Positions 35,404 through 44,822 of a stretch of 64,000 nucleotides of DNA are shown one piece after another. The stretch's first letter is position 1. Every line of letters begins with the position of its first letter. The stretch is taken from positions 1,193,501 through 1,257,500 of the forward strand of contig NZ_CP046620.1 in the NCBI RefSeq assembly GCF_009931615.1. Direction: 5' to 3'. The DNA comes from Algicella marina. GTDB taxonomy: Bacteria > Pseudomonadota > Alphaproteobacteria > Rhodobacterales > Rhodobacteraceae. The notes beneath the pieces are model-generated. The model was given only the letters and a program-made list of their open reading frames with translations, did no database searches and had not been told where the DNA came from. A program made the position numbers and the translations under genes.

Positions 35404-36584
35404 TCGAGAGTTGGCGCTGGTACGGCGCATTCGACAAGATTTCCCTGCCCGAGATAGCCCAGACAGGTGCCAGCGGCATCGTCACCGCCCTCCACGAAAT
35501 CCCTTATGGTGAAATCTGGAGCAGGCAGGCAATCGCTGCTCACAACTCTGCAATCCACACGGCCGGTTTCACCTGGAACGTGGTCGAAAGTCTGCCGATC
35601 CACGAAGACATCAAACGCGGCAGCGGCAACCTGGCAACGCTGTTCGCCAACTATCGCCAGTCGATGGCCAATCTCGCCGCCGAAGGTGTTCACACCATCT
35701 GCTACAATTTCATGCCGCTGCTGGACTGGACACGCACCGACCTGCAAAGCCCGGTCAAGGGCGGCGGCACCTGCCTGCGGTTTTCCGCGCCGCGCATGGC
35801 GGCATTCGAACTGTTCATGCTTGGCCGTGAAGCGGCCGAGGCCGATTACCCGGCAGAAGTGCGTCAGGCGGCCGCGATCTGGTTCCAGCAATCGAGCGAA
35901 GCGGACCGCGATGGTCTGCTGACATCAATCATGGCCGGCCTGCCGGGCGCCTATGCCCGCTACACCGTCGAAGGCCTGAAGACGGCGCTTGCAGGCTACG
36001 AAGGTCTGGGTCGTTCGGACTTGCGCGCCAGCTACCGGCAATTTTTGCAGGAGGTCGTGCCGGCGGCTGAAGATCTGAATATCCGCCTCTGCGTCCACCC
36101 CGACGATCCGCCCCGCGATATTCTCGGCCTGCCGCGCATCGTCTCCGATGCGGACGACATTGGCTGGATACTCGATGCCGTCGACAGCCCCGCCAACGGC
36201 CTGACGCTTTGCTCGGGATCGCTCGGTGCCAACCCCGCCAACGATGTGGCGGCCATCGCCCGCCGCTTCGCCGATCGCATCCACTTTGCCCATCTGCGCA
36301 ACGTGGCCAAGGATGCCGATGGCTCCTTCGAGGAAGCGGCACATCTCGATGGCGATACCGACATGGTCGATCTCGTCGCCGCCTTGCTGGACGAAGAAGC
36401 CCGCCGCCGGGCCGAAGGCCGTGCGGACCACGCAATTCCGTTCCGCCCGGACCACGGCCACGAGCTGCTGTCTGACGCTACCAGGGATACCCACCCCGGC
36501 TATCCGCTGATCGGGCGTCTGCGCGGGCTGGCGGAACTGCGGGGCGTCATCCGTGCGCTGTCCCGGCCTGTCGCCGCGCAGTAG
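35400..36584 (+). CDS. uxuA: Mannonate dehydratase
   Basis: 394 residues, the same length as E. coli UxuA. GTG start overlaps the uxuB stop by four bases (GTGA). It dehydrates D-mannonate to 2-keto-3-deoxygluconate. TIM-barrel with Fe/Mn ligands: conserved strings ESWRWYGAFDKISLPEIAQTG, NFMPLLDWTRTDL, RLCVHPDDPP, CSGSLGANPANDV, HFAHLRNV and FRPDHGHELLSD. Last gene of the uronate operon; it ends five bases before the convergent pobA stop, with no visible terminator. Confidence 0.96.
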   Translation: MIESWRWYGAFDKISLPEIAQTGASGIVTALHEIPYGEIWSRQAIAAHNSAIHTAGFTWNVVESLPIHEDIKRGSGNLATLFANYRQSMANLAAEGVHTICYNFMPLLDWTRTDLQSPVKGGGTCLRFSAPRMAAFELFMLGREAAEADYPAEVRQAAAIWFQQSSEADRDGLLTSIMAGLPGAYARYTVEGLKTALAGYEGLGRSDLRASYRQFLQEVVPAAEDLNIRLCVHPDDPPRDILGLPRIVSDADDIGWILDAVDSPANGLTLCSGSLGANPANDVAAIARRFADRIHFAHLRNVAKDADGSFEEAAHLDGDTDMVDLVAALLDEEARRRAEGRADHAIPFRPDHGHELLSDATRDTHPGYPLIGRLRGLAELRGVIRALSRPVAAQ

Positions 36585-36589
36585 TCGCC

Positions 36590-37762
<1,173 letters not shown>

Positions 37763-37890
37763 CTACTCCCCTGTCCCGCGCGGTGTTCACTGGTTATACG
37801 GACGCAGTGCCGGAGTGGAACACAAAAGAATGCAGAAACAATGCGTGTCGCCACTTTGCCGACAGCCGCGCAGTTGCTAAACGCCGAGGG

Positions 37891-38808
37891 ATGACATCCG
37901 CCCTGCCCCGTCCGATCCTGATCGCCGGCCCCACGGCCTCCGGTAAATCCGCGCTGGCCCTGCGCATGGCCGAGGCGTTGAATGGCATCATCGTCAACAC
38001 CGACGCACTTCAGGTCTATGATTGCTGGCAGGTGCTGACGGCCCGCCCCCCGGCGGAAGATCTGGCGCGGGCGCCTCACCGTCTCTACGGTCACGTCGGC
38101 TACGCGCAGCCCTATTCCGTCGGCAATTGGCTGCGGGAGGTGGAAAGATTGCTTGCCTCCGACCGTCCCCTGATATTCGTCGGTGGCACCGGCCTCTATT
38201 TTCAGGCTCTCACTCAGGGACTGGCCGAGATACCAGCGACACCCGCACCGGTGCGGGCCGAAGGCGATGCGTTGCTGGCCGCCGAAGGTCTGGATGTTTT
38301 TCGCCACTACCTCGCGCAGCACGACCCTGACCTATTTGCCCGCATGGACACGCAGAACCCGGCCCGCTTGCAACGCGCATGGGAAGTTCACCGCGCCACG
38401 GGCCGGGCGCTGTCGGCATGGCAGGCCGAAACCGGTCCGCCACTGGTGGCCGAGGACGCGGCGTTGACCCTTTCGCTTGTCTCCGATCCAGATTGGCTCG
38501 GCCAGCGCATCGACAGGCGTCTGGGTATGATGCTGGAGGAAGGCGCACTGGAAGAATGCCGCGCGATCCTGCCCCGCTGGCAACCGTCTCTTCCGGCCAG
38601 CCGTGCCCTTGGTGCGGCGGAATTCACTGCCGCCTTGCGCGGCGAGCTGACGCTGGATGACGCGCTGGCCCGCGCAAGAACCGCGACGCGGCAATACGCC
38701 AAGCGCCAGCGCACCTGGTTCCGCTCCAAGATGCGGTCGTGGCATCAGGTGGAAAGTGAAAGTCTTACCCGAAAAGGGCGAATTGAGGACATTATATCAA
38801 TGGCTTGA
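37891..38808 (+). CDS. miaA: tRNA dimethylallyltransferase
   Basis: 305 residues. Transfers the dimethylallyl group to A37 of tRNAs reading UNN codons. P-loop GPTASGKSAL near residue 13, DALQVYDCWQVLTARP substrate region, VGGTGLYFQALTQGL and the C-terminal ATRQYAKRQRTWFR motif all match MiaA. ATG at 37891 directly follows GCCGAGGG. It converges on hflX and the two genes overlap by 12 bases at their 3' ends; in many bacteria miaA instead precedes hfq and hflX in the same direction. Confidence 0.95.
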   Translation: MTSALPRPILIAGPTASGKSALALRMAEALNGIIVNTDALQVYDCWQVLTARPPAEDLARAPHRLYGHVGYAQPYSVGNWLREVERLLASDRPLIFVGGTGLYFQALTQGLAEIPATPAPVRAEGDALLAAEGLDVFRHYLAQHDPDLFARMDTQNPARLQRAWEVHRATGRALSAWQAETGPPLVAEDAALTLSLVSDPDWLGQRIDRRLGMMLEEGALEECRAILPRWQPSLPASRALGAAEFTAALRGELTLDDALARARTATRQYAKRQRTWFRSKMRSWHQVESESLTRKGRIEDIISMA

Positions 38809-40065
38809 GCGTATCTGTTCAAACCGTGCACGATCCTTCGCAGTCCAGCTCACCTGCAGGTGATAGCCGTCCTCGTCCTGTTGCTCATCCGTCACCAGGT
38901 TGTGAGAGAACAGCCACGCCCGGTCGCGGCCCTCTTCGAAACCGAGATCGAGCGTCAGGTTCTCCACCGGCTCGCTGGTGCGGGCCTCGATCACCTCGAA
39001 CAGCGTTTCCATGCCCTGCCCCGTCAGCGCCGACAGCGCAATCCGGCGCGGGTCGCGCTCGGCGTTGCGTTCCAGCGCGTCCGCCCGTTCAGGCGACAAC
39101 AGGTCAACCTTGTTGAGCACTTCGACCATGTTTTCCTGTTGCGCCTCGTCGATCCCGAGACTTTCGAGGATCTCGGCCACGTCTGCCGCTTGCTCCGCAG
39201 TCTCCGGATGTGAGATATCGCGCACGTGCAGGATCAGATCGGCGTCGAGTACTTCCTCCAGCGTCGCGCGAAACGCGGCGACAAGCTGCGTTGGCAGGTC
39301 GGATATGAAGCCCACCGTGTCCGACAGGATCACCTGCTTGCCCGTGGGCAGGGTGATCGCCCGCATCGTCGGATCGAGCGTGGCGAACAGCATGTCCTTG
39401 GCCATCACCGAGGCACCAGTCATCCGGTTGAAAATACTGGATTTTCCGGCGTTGGTGTAGCCCACCAGCGCCACGATCGGATAGGGTATCTTCTTGCGTG
39501 CCTCTCGGTGCAGCTTGCGCGTCTTCACCACTTTCGCAAGCTGGCGGCGAATGCGGGTGATCTGCTCGGACAGCATCCGCCTGTCCGCCTCGATCTGCGT
39601 CTCGCCAGGGCCGCCAACGAACGACAGCCCGCCGCGTTGCCGCTCCAGGTGGGTCCAGCTGCGGACGAGGCGCGTTTTCTGATAGCTCAGATGCGCCAGG
39701 TCCACCTGCAGCACACCTTCTCGCGTCTGCGCCCGTTCGCCGAAAATTTCGAGAATCAGGCCCGTGCGGTCTAGCAGCTTTATGTCCCATGCCCGTTCGA
39801 GGTTACGCTGCTGCACCGGCGAAACCGGCCCGTCGACGACGACGAGATCGATCTCCTCCGCCTCGCAAATCGCCTTGATCTCATCGACCTTGCCGGTGCC
39901 GAACAATGTCCCGGCCCGCGCCTTGGGCACGGGTACCACCATCTGCCGGATCACTTCGAGATCGGCCAGGGCCTCCGTCAGGCCCACGGCCTCTTCCAGC
40001 GCAAGCTCGGGAGACCTCCGCGTATCGCTTCGGTTCAGGTCCGGATGCAGTACGAGAGTTCGCAA
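38797..40065 (-). CDS. hflX: Ribosome-associated GTPase HflX
   Basis: 422 residues. Ribosome-splitting GTPase that rescues stalled 50S subunits under stress. N-terminal HflX domain with GTGKVDEIKAICE and DLVVVDGPVSPVQQRNLE, a coiled-coil region (RLLSEQITRIRRQLAKV-type), then the G domain: GYTNAGKSSIFNRMTG, DTVGFISDLP, NKVDLL. TTG start at 40065 directly after the hfq stop, with GGCGAGG inside hfq as ribosome site. Cotranscribed with hfq, as in most proteobacteria. Confidence 0.96.
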   Translation of the reverse strand: MRTLVLHPDLNRSDTRRSPELALEEAVGLTEALADLEVIRQMVVPVPKARAGTLFGTGKVDEIKAICEAEEIDLVVVDGPVSPVQQRNLERAWDIKLLDRTGLILEIFGERAQTREGVLQVDLAHLSYQKTRLVRSWTHLERQRGGLSFVGGPGETQIEADRRMLSEQITRIRRQLAKVVKTRKLHREARKKIPYPIVALVGYTNAGKSSIFNRMTGASVMAKDMLFATLDPTMRAITLPTGKQVILSDTVGFISDLPTQLVAAFRATLEEVLDADLILHVRDISHPETAEQAADVAEILESLGIDEAQQENMVEVLNKVDLLSPERADALERNAERDPRRIALSALTGQGMETLFEVIEARTSEPVENLTLDLGFEEGRDRAWLFSHNLVTDEQQDEDGYHLQVSWTAKDRARFEQIRSSH

Positions 40066-40305
40066 TTAAGCGCTGTCCTCGCCGTCATACAGGTTCACGG
40101 GCTGCGACGGCATGATCGTCGAAATCGCGTGTTTGTAGACAAGCTGGGATTGACCGTCGCGGCGCAGGAGCACACAAAAGTTGTCAAACCACGTGATAAC
40201 GCCCTGCAATTTCACACCGTTGACGAGGAAGATCGTCACCGGAATTTTTGCCTTGCGGACATTGTTGAGGAAAGCATCCTGGAGGTTTTGTTTATCGGCA
40301 GCCAT
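40066..40305 (-). CDS. hfq: RNA chaperone Hfq
   Basis: 79 residues, the short alphaproteobacterial form. Hexameric Sm-like protein pairing small RNAs with mRNAs. Sm1 region [18 protein letters not shown] with the N-terminal [13 protein letters not shown], and the Sm2 signature [12 protein letters not shown]. The short C-terminal tail is [13 protein letters not shown] at 40305. It sits between trkH and hflX, a conserved alphaproteobacterial order, and probably has its own promoter in the 132-base upstream gap. Confidence 0.98.
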   Translation of the reverse strand: MAADKQNLQDAFLNNVRKAKIPVTIFLVNGVKLQGVITWFDNFCVLLRRDGQSQLVYKHAISTIMPSQPVNLYDGEDSA

Positions 40306-40357
40306 TCTATCAGCCTTAAGTTTTATGTGCGGGCAGAGCCTGCGTTATCTTTCTTAT

Positions 40358-40386
40358 GATAGTGTTATGGGGCCATCGTGACGCAA
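40358..40386 (-). promoter_or_regulatory. Candidate hfq promoter
   Basis: Minus strand TTGCGT (40381-40386), 17 bases, then ACTATC (40358-40363). A moderate sigma-70 match about 50 bases before the hfq ATG. Confidence 0.35.
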
Positions 40387-40392
40387 TTTCCA

Positions 40393-40404
40393 GATGGCGC
40401 CATC
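40393..40404. repeat. Perfect 12-base palindrome
   Basis: GATGGCGCCATC, just upstream of the candidate hfq -35 box. A related GATGGCCCC string lies 15 bases further on the minus strand. It could be a regulator site for hfq. Confidence 0.4.
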
Positions 40405-40437
40405 ATTTTTTGTGTGCATGTGCGAAAAAGAAGCTGA

Positions 40438-42012
40438 TCAGGCCCGCCAGAAGTTGGGATTGAACAGCGCAATCACCACCAGCGCCTCCAGCCGTCCGAA
40501 AATCATTGCCGCCGAGAGGATCGCATAGGTGACATCGCTCATCTGTGCGAAAATGACAGTATCTGTCAGCACGAAGGAGGCGGGGCCGGTGTTGGTCAGC
40601 ATCGCGATCGACAGAGCCATCGCCGCCTCGAAGTCCTGCCCGGCTGCCGTCAGCGCCAACAGCGTGAAAGCAATGCCGATCAGGAACAGCATCAGGAACA
40701 GCCATGCAATCGCCGCGCCCTCGCGCCTGATACGACGCGCCGTTATGCCGGAGCCGCCCACCGAATTTGGGTGGATCAGCCGCCCCATCTCACGCGCACC
40801 ATGTTTGTAAAGCGCATAGACCCGCAACAGTTTCACCCCGCCAGCCGTGGTGGCGATGCCCCCGCCCATCACACACAGACCCAGCAAAACGAATCCGGGC
40901 GTGCTGAGGCCAGACCAGTTGCGGGCCGCCTCCCAATCCTGGCTCTCGTAGCCGGTGGTCGTCAGGAACGAGAGCACGCCGAAGCCCGTTCCCCAGATCG
41001 CCCGCATCGCGCTCTGCCAGTTCTGCTGGTCCTCGACATCCACGGCTCCAAGGAAATGGCGCAGGAACAACAGCCCGGTAACCAGGGAAATGCAAACGAG
41101 CGCCAGTTTCACCTCCGGATCCAGCCCGCCTACCGCCAGAATGTCGCGGCGGAACAGTCGCGTCATGCTCTTCTGGGTGACGGCCGCGAAGAAGAAGATG
41201 AACACCAGCACCTCGCCGGGATGGCCACTGCCGGCATGTGCGTAACTCTGAAGCGGCGTGATCCCGGATGTGGCCAGCGTGCCCATTGCATGCATGACCG
41301 CCACGAGGCTGCGGTCGCCCGCCAGCACCAGCCCCAGCGTCAACGCCGCCGTCAGCACCGCATATGGCACGATCACCAGTTGTGCATAGCGCAGGATCCG
41401 CTCGTTGGATTGCAATGAACCGGACCGCACCTTGCGGTTCGGCGCCGCCGACGCCCCGATGGTGGCCTGCAACTCGAACCCCCCCAGCTTCAGCGGCTCA
41501 AGGATGGCAAGCGCGGCAACGAGGAACATGAACCCGCCCAGCCAGCCGACGATCCCCCGCCACAGGTGCAGCGGTTCCGCCAGATCCCACGCCGGGTCGA
41601 AAACCGTCGCCCCGGTCGTCGTCAGGCTCGACAACATCTCGAAATAGCCCTGCACCCAGGTGATAGAGGGCACCACATGCGTGAATGGCAGCGCCAGCAC
41701 CGCCGGCAGGATCAGATAGGCCAGCAGCAGCGAAACCAACTGGTTCTCGCGCAGCGATTTCGGCACCGTGCCGTCCCCGCTGCTACCGCTTCCCGGTCGC
41801 TCCGCGCGTTGGGTGCCGATGCTTGCCCTGCCCTCAAGGCCGATGGCCAGCATCACGGCAAGGATGACGACGAACATGCCGTGATAGAGAAACGTCCGCG
41901 CGATCAGCCAGTCGCCAAGCCGCGCCGCATGCATCGCCGGCGCCATCATCAGCAGCGCCGAAGCCAGCATCAGCAGGATGAAGGGAGGTTGGTGGCGGAT
42001 GAAGCGGAGCAT
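40438..42012 (-). CDS. trkH: Potassium uptake protein, TrkH family
   Basis: 524-residue inner-membrane K+ translocating subunit. Starts at the ATG at 42012, where the hydrophobic LRFIRHQPPFILLMLASALLMM begins; the long in-frame extension to 42186 overlaps trkA and is a shadow. Four M1-P-M2-like repeats with filter-type loops are visible, for example SSLTTTGATVF, MGTLATSGITP, SFLTTTGYESQDW and LTNTGPASF. The Gly in each loop lines the pore. It lies eight bases after trkA; TrkA gates the channel through NAD(H) and nucleotide binding. Confidence 0.94.
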   Translation of the reverse strand: MLRFIRHQPPFILLMLASALLMMAPAMHAARLGDWLIARTFLYHGMFVVILAVMLAIGLEGRASIGTQRAERPGSGSSGDGTVPKSLRENQLVSLLLAYLILPAVLALPFTHVVPSITWVQGYFEMLSSLTTTGATVFDPAWDLAEPLHLWRGIVGWLGGFMFLVAALAILEPLKLGGFELQATIGASAAPNRKVRSGSLQSNERILRYAQLVIVPYAVLTAALTLGLVLAGDRSLVAVMHAMGTLATSGITPLQSYAHAGSGHPGEVLVFIFFFAAVTQKSMTRLFRRDILAVGGLDPEVKLALVCISLVTGLLFLRHFLGAVDVEDQQNWQSAMRAIWGTGFGVLSFLTTTGYESQDWEAARNWSGLSTPGFVLLGLCVMGGGIATTAGGVKLLRVYALYKHGAREMGRLIHPNSVGGSGITARRIRREGAAIAWLFLMLFLIGIAFTLLALTAAGQDFEAAMALSIAMLTNTGPASFVLTDTVIFAQMSDVTYAILSAAMIFGRLEALVVIALFNPNFWRA

Positions 42013-42020
42013 CGCGCGGC

Positions 42021-43397
42021 TCAGAAGAAGTTGATGGAGACCTGAAAGAGATCCTCCACCGCCGCCACGTCCTGTCGCAGGGAAAAGACGGTGACGACAT
42101 CGCCTTCCTCGATCTTGGTGTCGCCGCGCGGCAGCACGATCTGTCCGCGCTTGCGGATCACGCCGACAAGCGCGCCCTCCGGCCATTCGATATCGCGCAG
42201 CCGCTTGCCCGCCACCGCCGATGTCCCCAGTACCTGCGCCTCCAGCACCTCCGCCTCGGCATCACCGATGGAATACACCGCCTGTATGCGGCCGTGGCGG
42301 ATATGGCGCAGGATCGAGGAGACGGTCGTTGCCCGCGGGTTGATAAAGGCGTCGATCCCCAACGGTTCCATCAGCGAAGACAGGGCGGGGTCGTTGACCA
42401 GCGCAATCACCAGCGGCGCCCCTTCGGACTTCGCGCGTGCGCAGGTCAGCAGGTTGGTCTTGTCGTCATCGGTCAGTGCCAGAACCGCATCGGCCTTGGA
42501 GAGGTTGGCCTCTTCCAGCAGGTTGCGGTCCAGCCCGTCGCCATGAAGCACGATCGTCCGTTCAAGGTTGTCGGCCGCGTGTTCCGCCACCGCGCGGTTC
42601 AATTCGATCAGCTTCACCCGCGTCTTGTCCTTGCGGGCTTCAAGTTGCTGCGCGACGGAAAGTCCGACATTGCCGCCGCCGATGATGATCACCCGCGCCG
42701 ACTTGCGGTTGACCTTGCCGAAAATCTCCATTGTCCGGTGCACATCCGGGGTAGCGGCGAAGACATACACCTGGTCGCCGGGATAGATCTGGTCACCCGG
42801 TTCCGGCGCGAACAGCCGGCTCTCCCGCCGGATGCCGACCACCACAGCCTTCAGGGTCGAAAACAACTCCGTCAGCTGCCTCAGCGGCGTGTTGATCACG
42901 GCGCAGTCCTCGTCGATGGCGAGGCCCACCAGTTGCGCATCGCCGTCGAGAAAATTTTCGGTGTCGAACGCCGCCGGCGCCGCCAGCCGTTGCAGCGCCG
43001 CATCCGCCACTTCCTTCTCCGGCGAGATCACCACGTCGATCGGCAGGTGATCACGGCGGTAGAGGTCCGAGTAGATGGCGTCGAGGTAGGACCGGGCCCG
43101 CAACCGCGCCACCTTGCGCGGAATGTTGAACACCGAGTGCGCCACCTGGCAGGTGACCATGTTCACCTCATCGGACTGGGTGGCGGCGATGATCATGTCG
43201 GCATCACGCGCCCCTGCCCTGTCCAGCACATCGGGATGGGAGGCAAAGCCGGTGATCCCGCTCACGTCAAGTGAATCGGTGATGCGGCGGATCAGCTCAC
43301 CGTTCTGATCCAGCACCGTTACGTCGTTGCCTTCGGACGAAAGATGCCGGGCGAGCTGGCCGCCCACCTGACCCGCGCCGCAAATGATGACCTTCAT
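42021..43397 (-). CDS. trkA: Trk system potassium transporter regulatory subunit TrkA
   Basis: 458 residues with two RCK repeats, each an NAD-binding Rossmann fold followed by a TrkA-C domain: first MKVIICGAGQVGGQLARHL, second VIIIGGGNVGLSVAQQLEA at about 230. TrkA-C segments include AGKRLRDIEWPEGALVGVI with a C-terminal DVVTVFSLRQD. Cytoplasmic gating ring for TrkH. It overlaps the ntrX stop by four bases (ATGA), linking potassium uptake to the nitrogen regulatory operon. Confidence 0.96.
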   Translation of the reverse strand: MKVIICGAGQVGGQLARHLSSEGNDVTVLDQNGELIRRITDSLDVSGITGFASHPDVLDRAGARDADMIIAATQSDEVNMVTCQVAHSVFNIPRKVARLRARSYLDAIYSDLYRRDHLPIDVVISPEKEVADAALQRLAAPAAFDTENFLDGDAQLVGLAIDEDCAVINTPLRQLTELFSTLKAVVVGIRRESRLFAPEPGDQIYPGDQVYVFAATPDVHRTMEIFGKVNRKSARVIIIGGGNVGLSVAQQLEARKDKTRVKLIELNRAVAEHAADNLERTIVLHGDGLDRNLLEEANLSKADAVLALTDDDKTNLLTCARAKSEGAPLVIALVNDPALSSLMEPLGIDAFINPRATTVSSILRHIRHGRIQAVYSIGDAEAEVLEAQVLGTSAVAGKRLRDIEWPEGALVGVIRKRGQIVLPRGDTKIEEGDVVTVFSLRQDVAAVEDLFQVSINFF

Positions 43398-44806
43398 GCG
43401 CTCTCGTCAAGCTCCGTGGGTTCCGCCACCCGCGCACCACCGCGCGCCGTGGTGATGACGTTCAGGGATTTCAGCTTCCGGTGCAAGGCCGAACGTTCCA
43501 TGCCCACGAAAGTCGCCGTCCTGGAAATGTTGCCGCCGAACCGGTTGATCTGGGCGATCAGATACTCGCGCTCGAACATCTCCCGCGCCTCGCGCAGCGG
43601 CATCCCGGCATAGGTGGCGGAGATCAGTGAAACCACCGTTTCCGGTGTCGGCGCCATGATCTCGGAGGGGAACTCGGACGCTTCGACCTGGCCACTGTCC
43701 GGGCCGAGGATCAGGCACCGTTCCAGCGTGTTCTTGAGCTGACGGATATTGCCTGGCCAGTTCATCGTCTGCAGATGCGCCTCCGCATCCCTGCTCAGCA
43801 TCCGCAGCGGCAGGCCCTGCACGCCATTGAGATCCTTTATGAAATGTTCGGCCAACTCCGGAATGTCCTCGCGCCGCGAATCCAGCGGCGGCACGGCTAT
43901 CGGCACCACGTTCAGCCGGTGATACAATTCCTCGCGGAAGGTGCCGGCGTCGATTTCGGTCTTCAGGTCGCGGTTGGTGGCCGACAGGACGCGCACATCC
44001 ACCCGCACGGTGTCGGAGCCGCCGGCCCGCTGGAAGCTCTGCTCCACCAGCACCCGCAGGATTTTCGACTGGGTGCCCAGTGGCATATCCGCCACCTCAT
44101 CGAAGAACAGGATGCCGCCATGCGCCTGCTCGAACAGCCCCGGTTCCTGCCCGCGCTCCGCCGAGTAACGGCCGAACAGCACCTCCTCCATCCGGTCCGG
44201 CTCTATCGACGCGGCCGAGACGGTGACGAACGGGCCGCTGGCACGGTCGCTCTCGCTGTGCAGGTAGCGTGCAGCCACTTCCTTGCCGCTGCCCGCCGGC
44301 CCCGTCAGCATCACCCGGCCGTTGCCGCGCGCCACCTTTTCCAGTTGCGATTTCATCGCCTTGAACGCGGCGGAAGAGCCGATCATCTCGTGGTTGGTCA
44401 CCTCCCGCACCCGCAGGCTGGCGTTTTCCCGCCGCAACCGCGAGGTTTCCAGCGCGCGCGTGATCACCACCATAAGCTGGTCGATATTGAACGGCTTTTC
44501 GATGAAGTCGTAGGCACCCTGCTTCACCGCAGCCACCGCGATCTCGATATTGCCGTGGCCGGAGATGATGACCACCGGGATAGCTGGGTTGTTGCGCTTC
44601 ACCAGTTTCAGGATGTCGATGCCGTCGAGCTTGCTGTCCTTCAGCCAGATATCGAGGATGATCAGGTCCGGCGCCTCGCCGTTGATCTCGGCCATCGCGG
44701 TGTCGCTGTCGCCCGCCAGCCGCACGGCATGGCCCTCGTCGCGCAGAATGTCACCCACCAGTTCGCGGATGTCCCTCTCATCGTCCACTATCAGAATGTC
44801 GCCCAT
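43394..44806 (-). CDS. ntrX: Nitrogen assimilation response regulator NtrX
   Basis: 470 residues: receiver domain with phospho-acceptor Asp52 (LIILDIWLKDSKLDG), AAA+ domain (Walker A TGPAGSGKEVAARYLH at about 168, Walker B ILFFDEVADMPL) and C-terminal Fis-type HTH (ISRTATFVGMERSALHRKLKSL). At residues 209-226, where sigma-54 activators carry the GAFTGA loop, it reads VLFGRYSAERGQEPGLFE, so the sigma-54 contact loop is absent. Partner kinase is NtrY, encoded just upstream. Probably controls nitrogen, redox and envelope genes as in related species; targets here are not shown by sequence. Confidence 0.95.
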   Translation of the reverse strand: MGDILIVDDERDIRELVGDILRDEGHAVRLAGDSDTAMAEINGEAPDLIILDIWLKDSKLDGIDILKLVKRNNPAIPVVIISGHGNIEIAVAAVKQGAYDFIEKPFNIDQLMVVITRALETSRLRRENASLRVREVTNHEMIGSSAAFKAMKSQLEKVARGNGRVMLTGPAGSGKEVAARYLHSESDRASGPFVTVSAASIEPDRMEEVLFGRYSAERGQEPGLFEQAHGGILFFDEVADMPLGTQSKILRVLVEQSFQRAGGSDTVRVDVRVLSATNRDLKTEIDAGTFREELYHRLNVVPIAVPPLDSRREDIPELAEHFIKDLNGVQGLPLRMLSRDAEAHLQTMNWPGNIRQLKNTLERCLILGPDSGQVEASEFPSEIMAPTPETVVSLISATYAGMPLREAREMFEREYLIAQINRFGGNISRTATFVGMERSALHRKLKSLNVITTARGGARVAEPTELDESA

Positions 44807-44822
44807 ATCTACCCTCTTTTTT

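Noticed and set aside
40393-40404. GATGGCGCCATC as a trkH terminator
   Set aside because: A perfect palindrome has no loop and the T-run lies on the wrong side for the minus-strand transcript.
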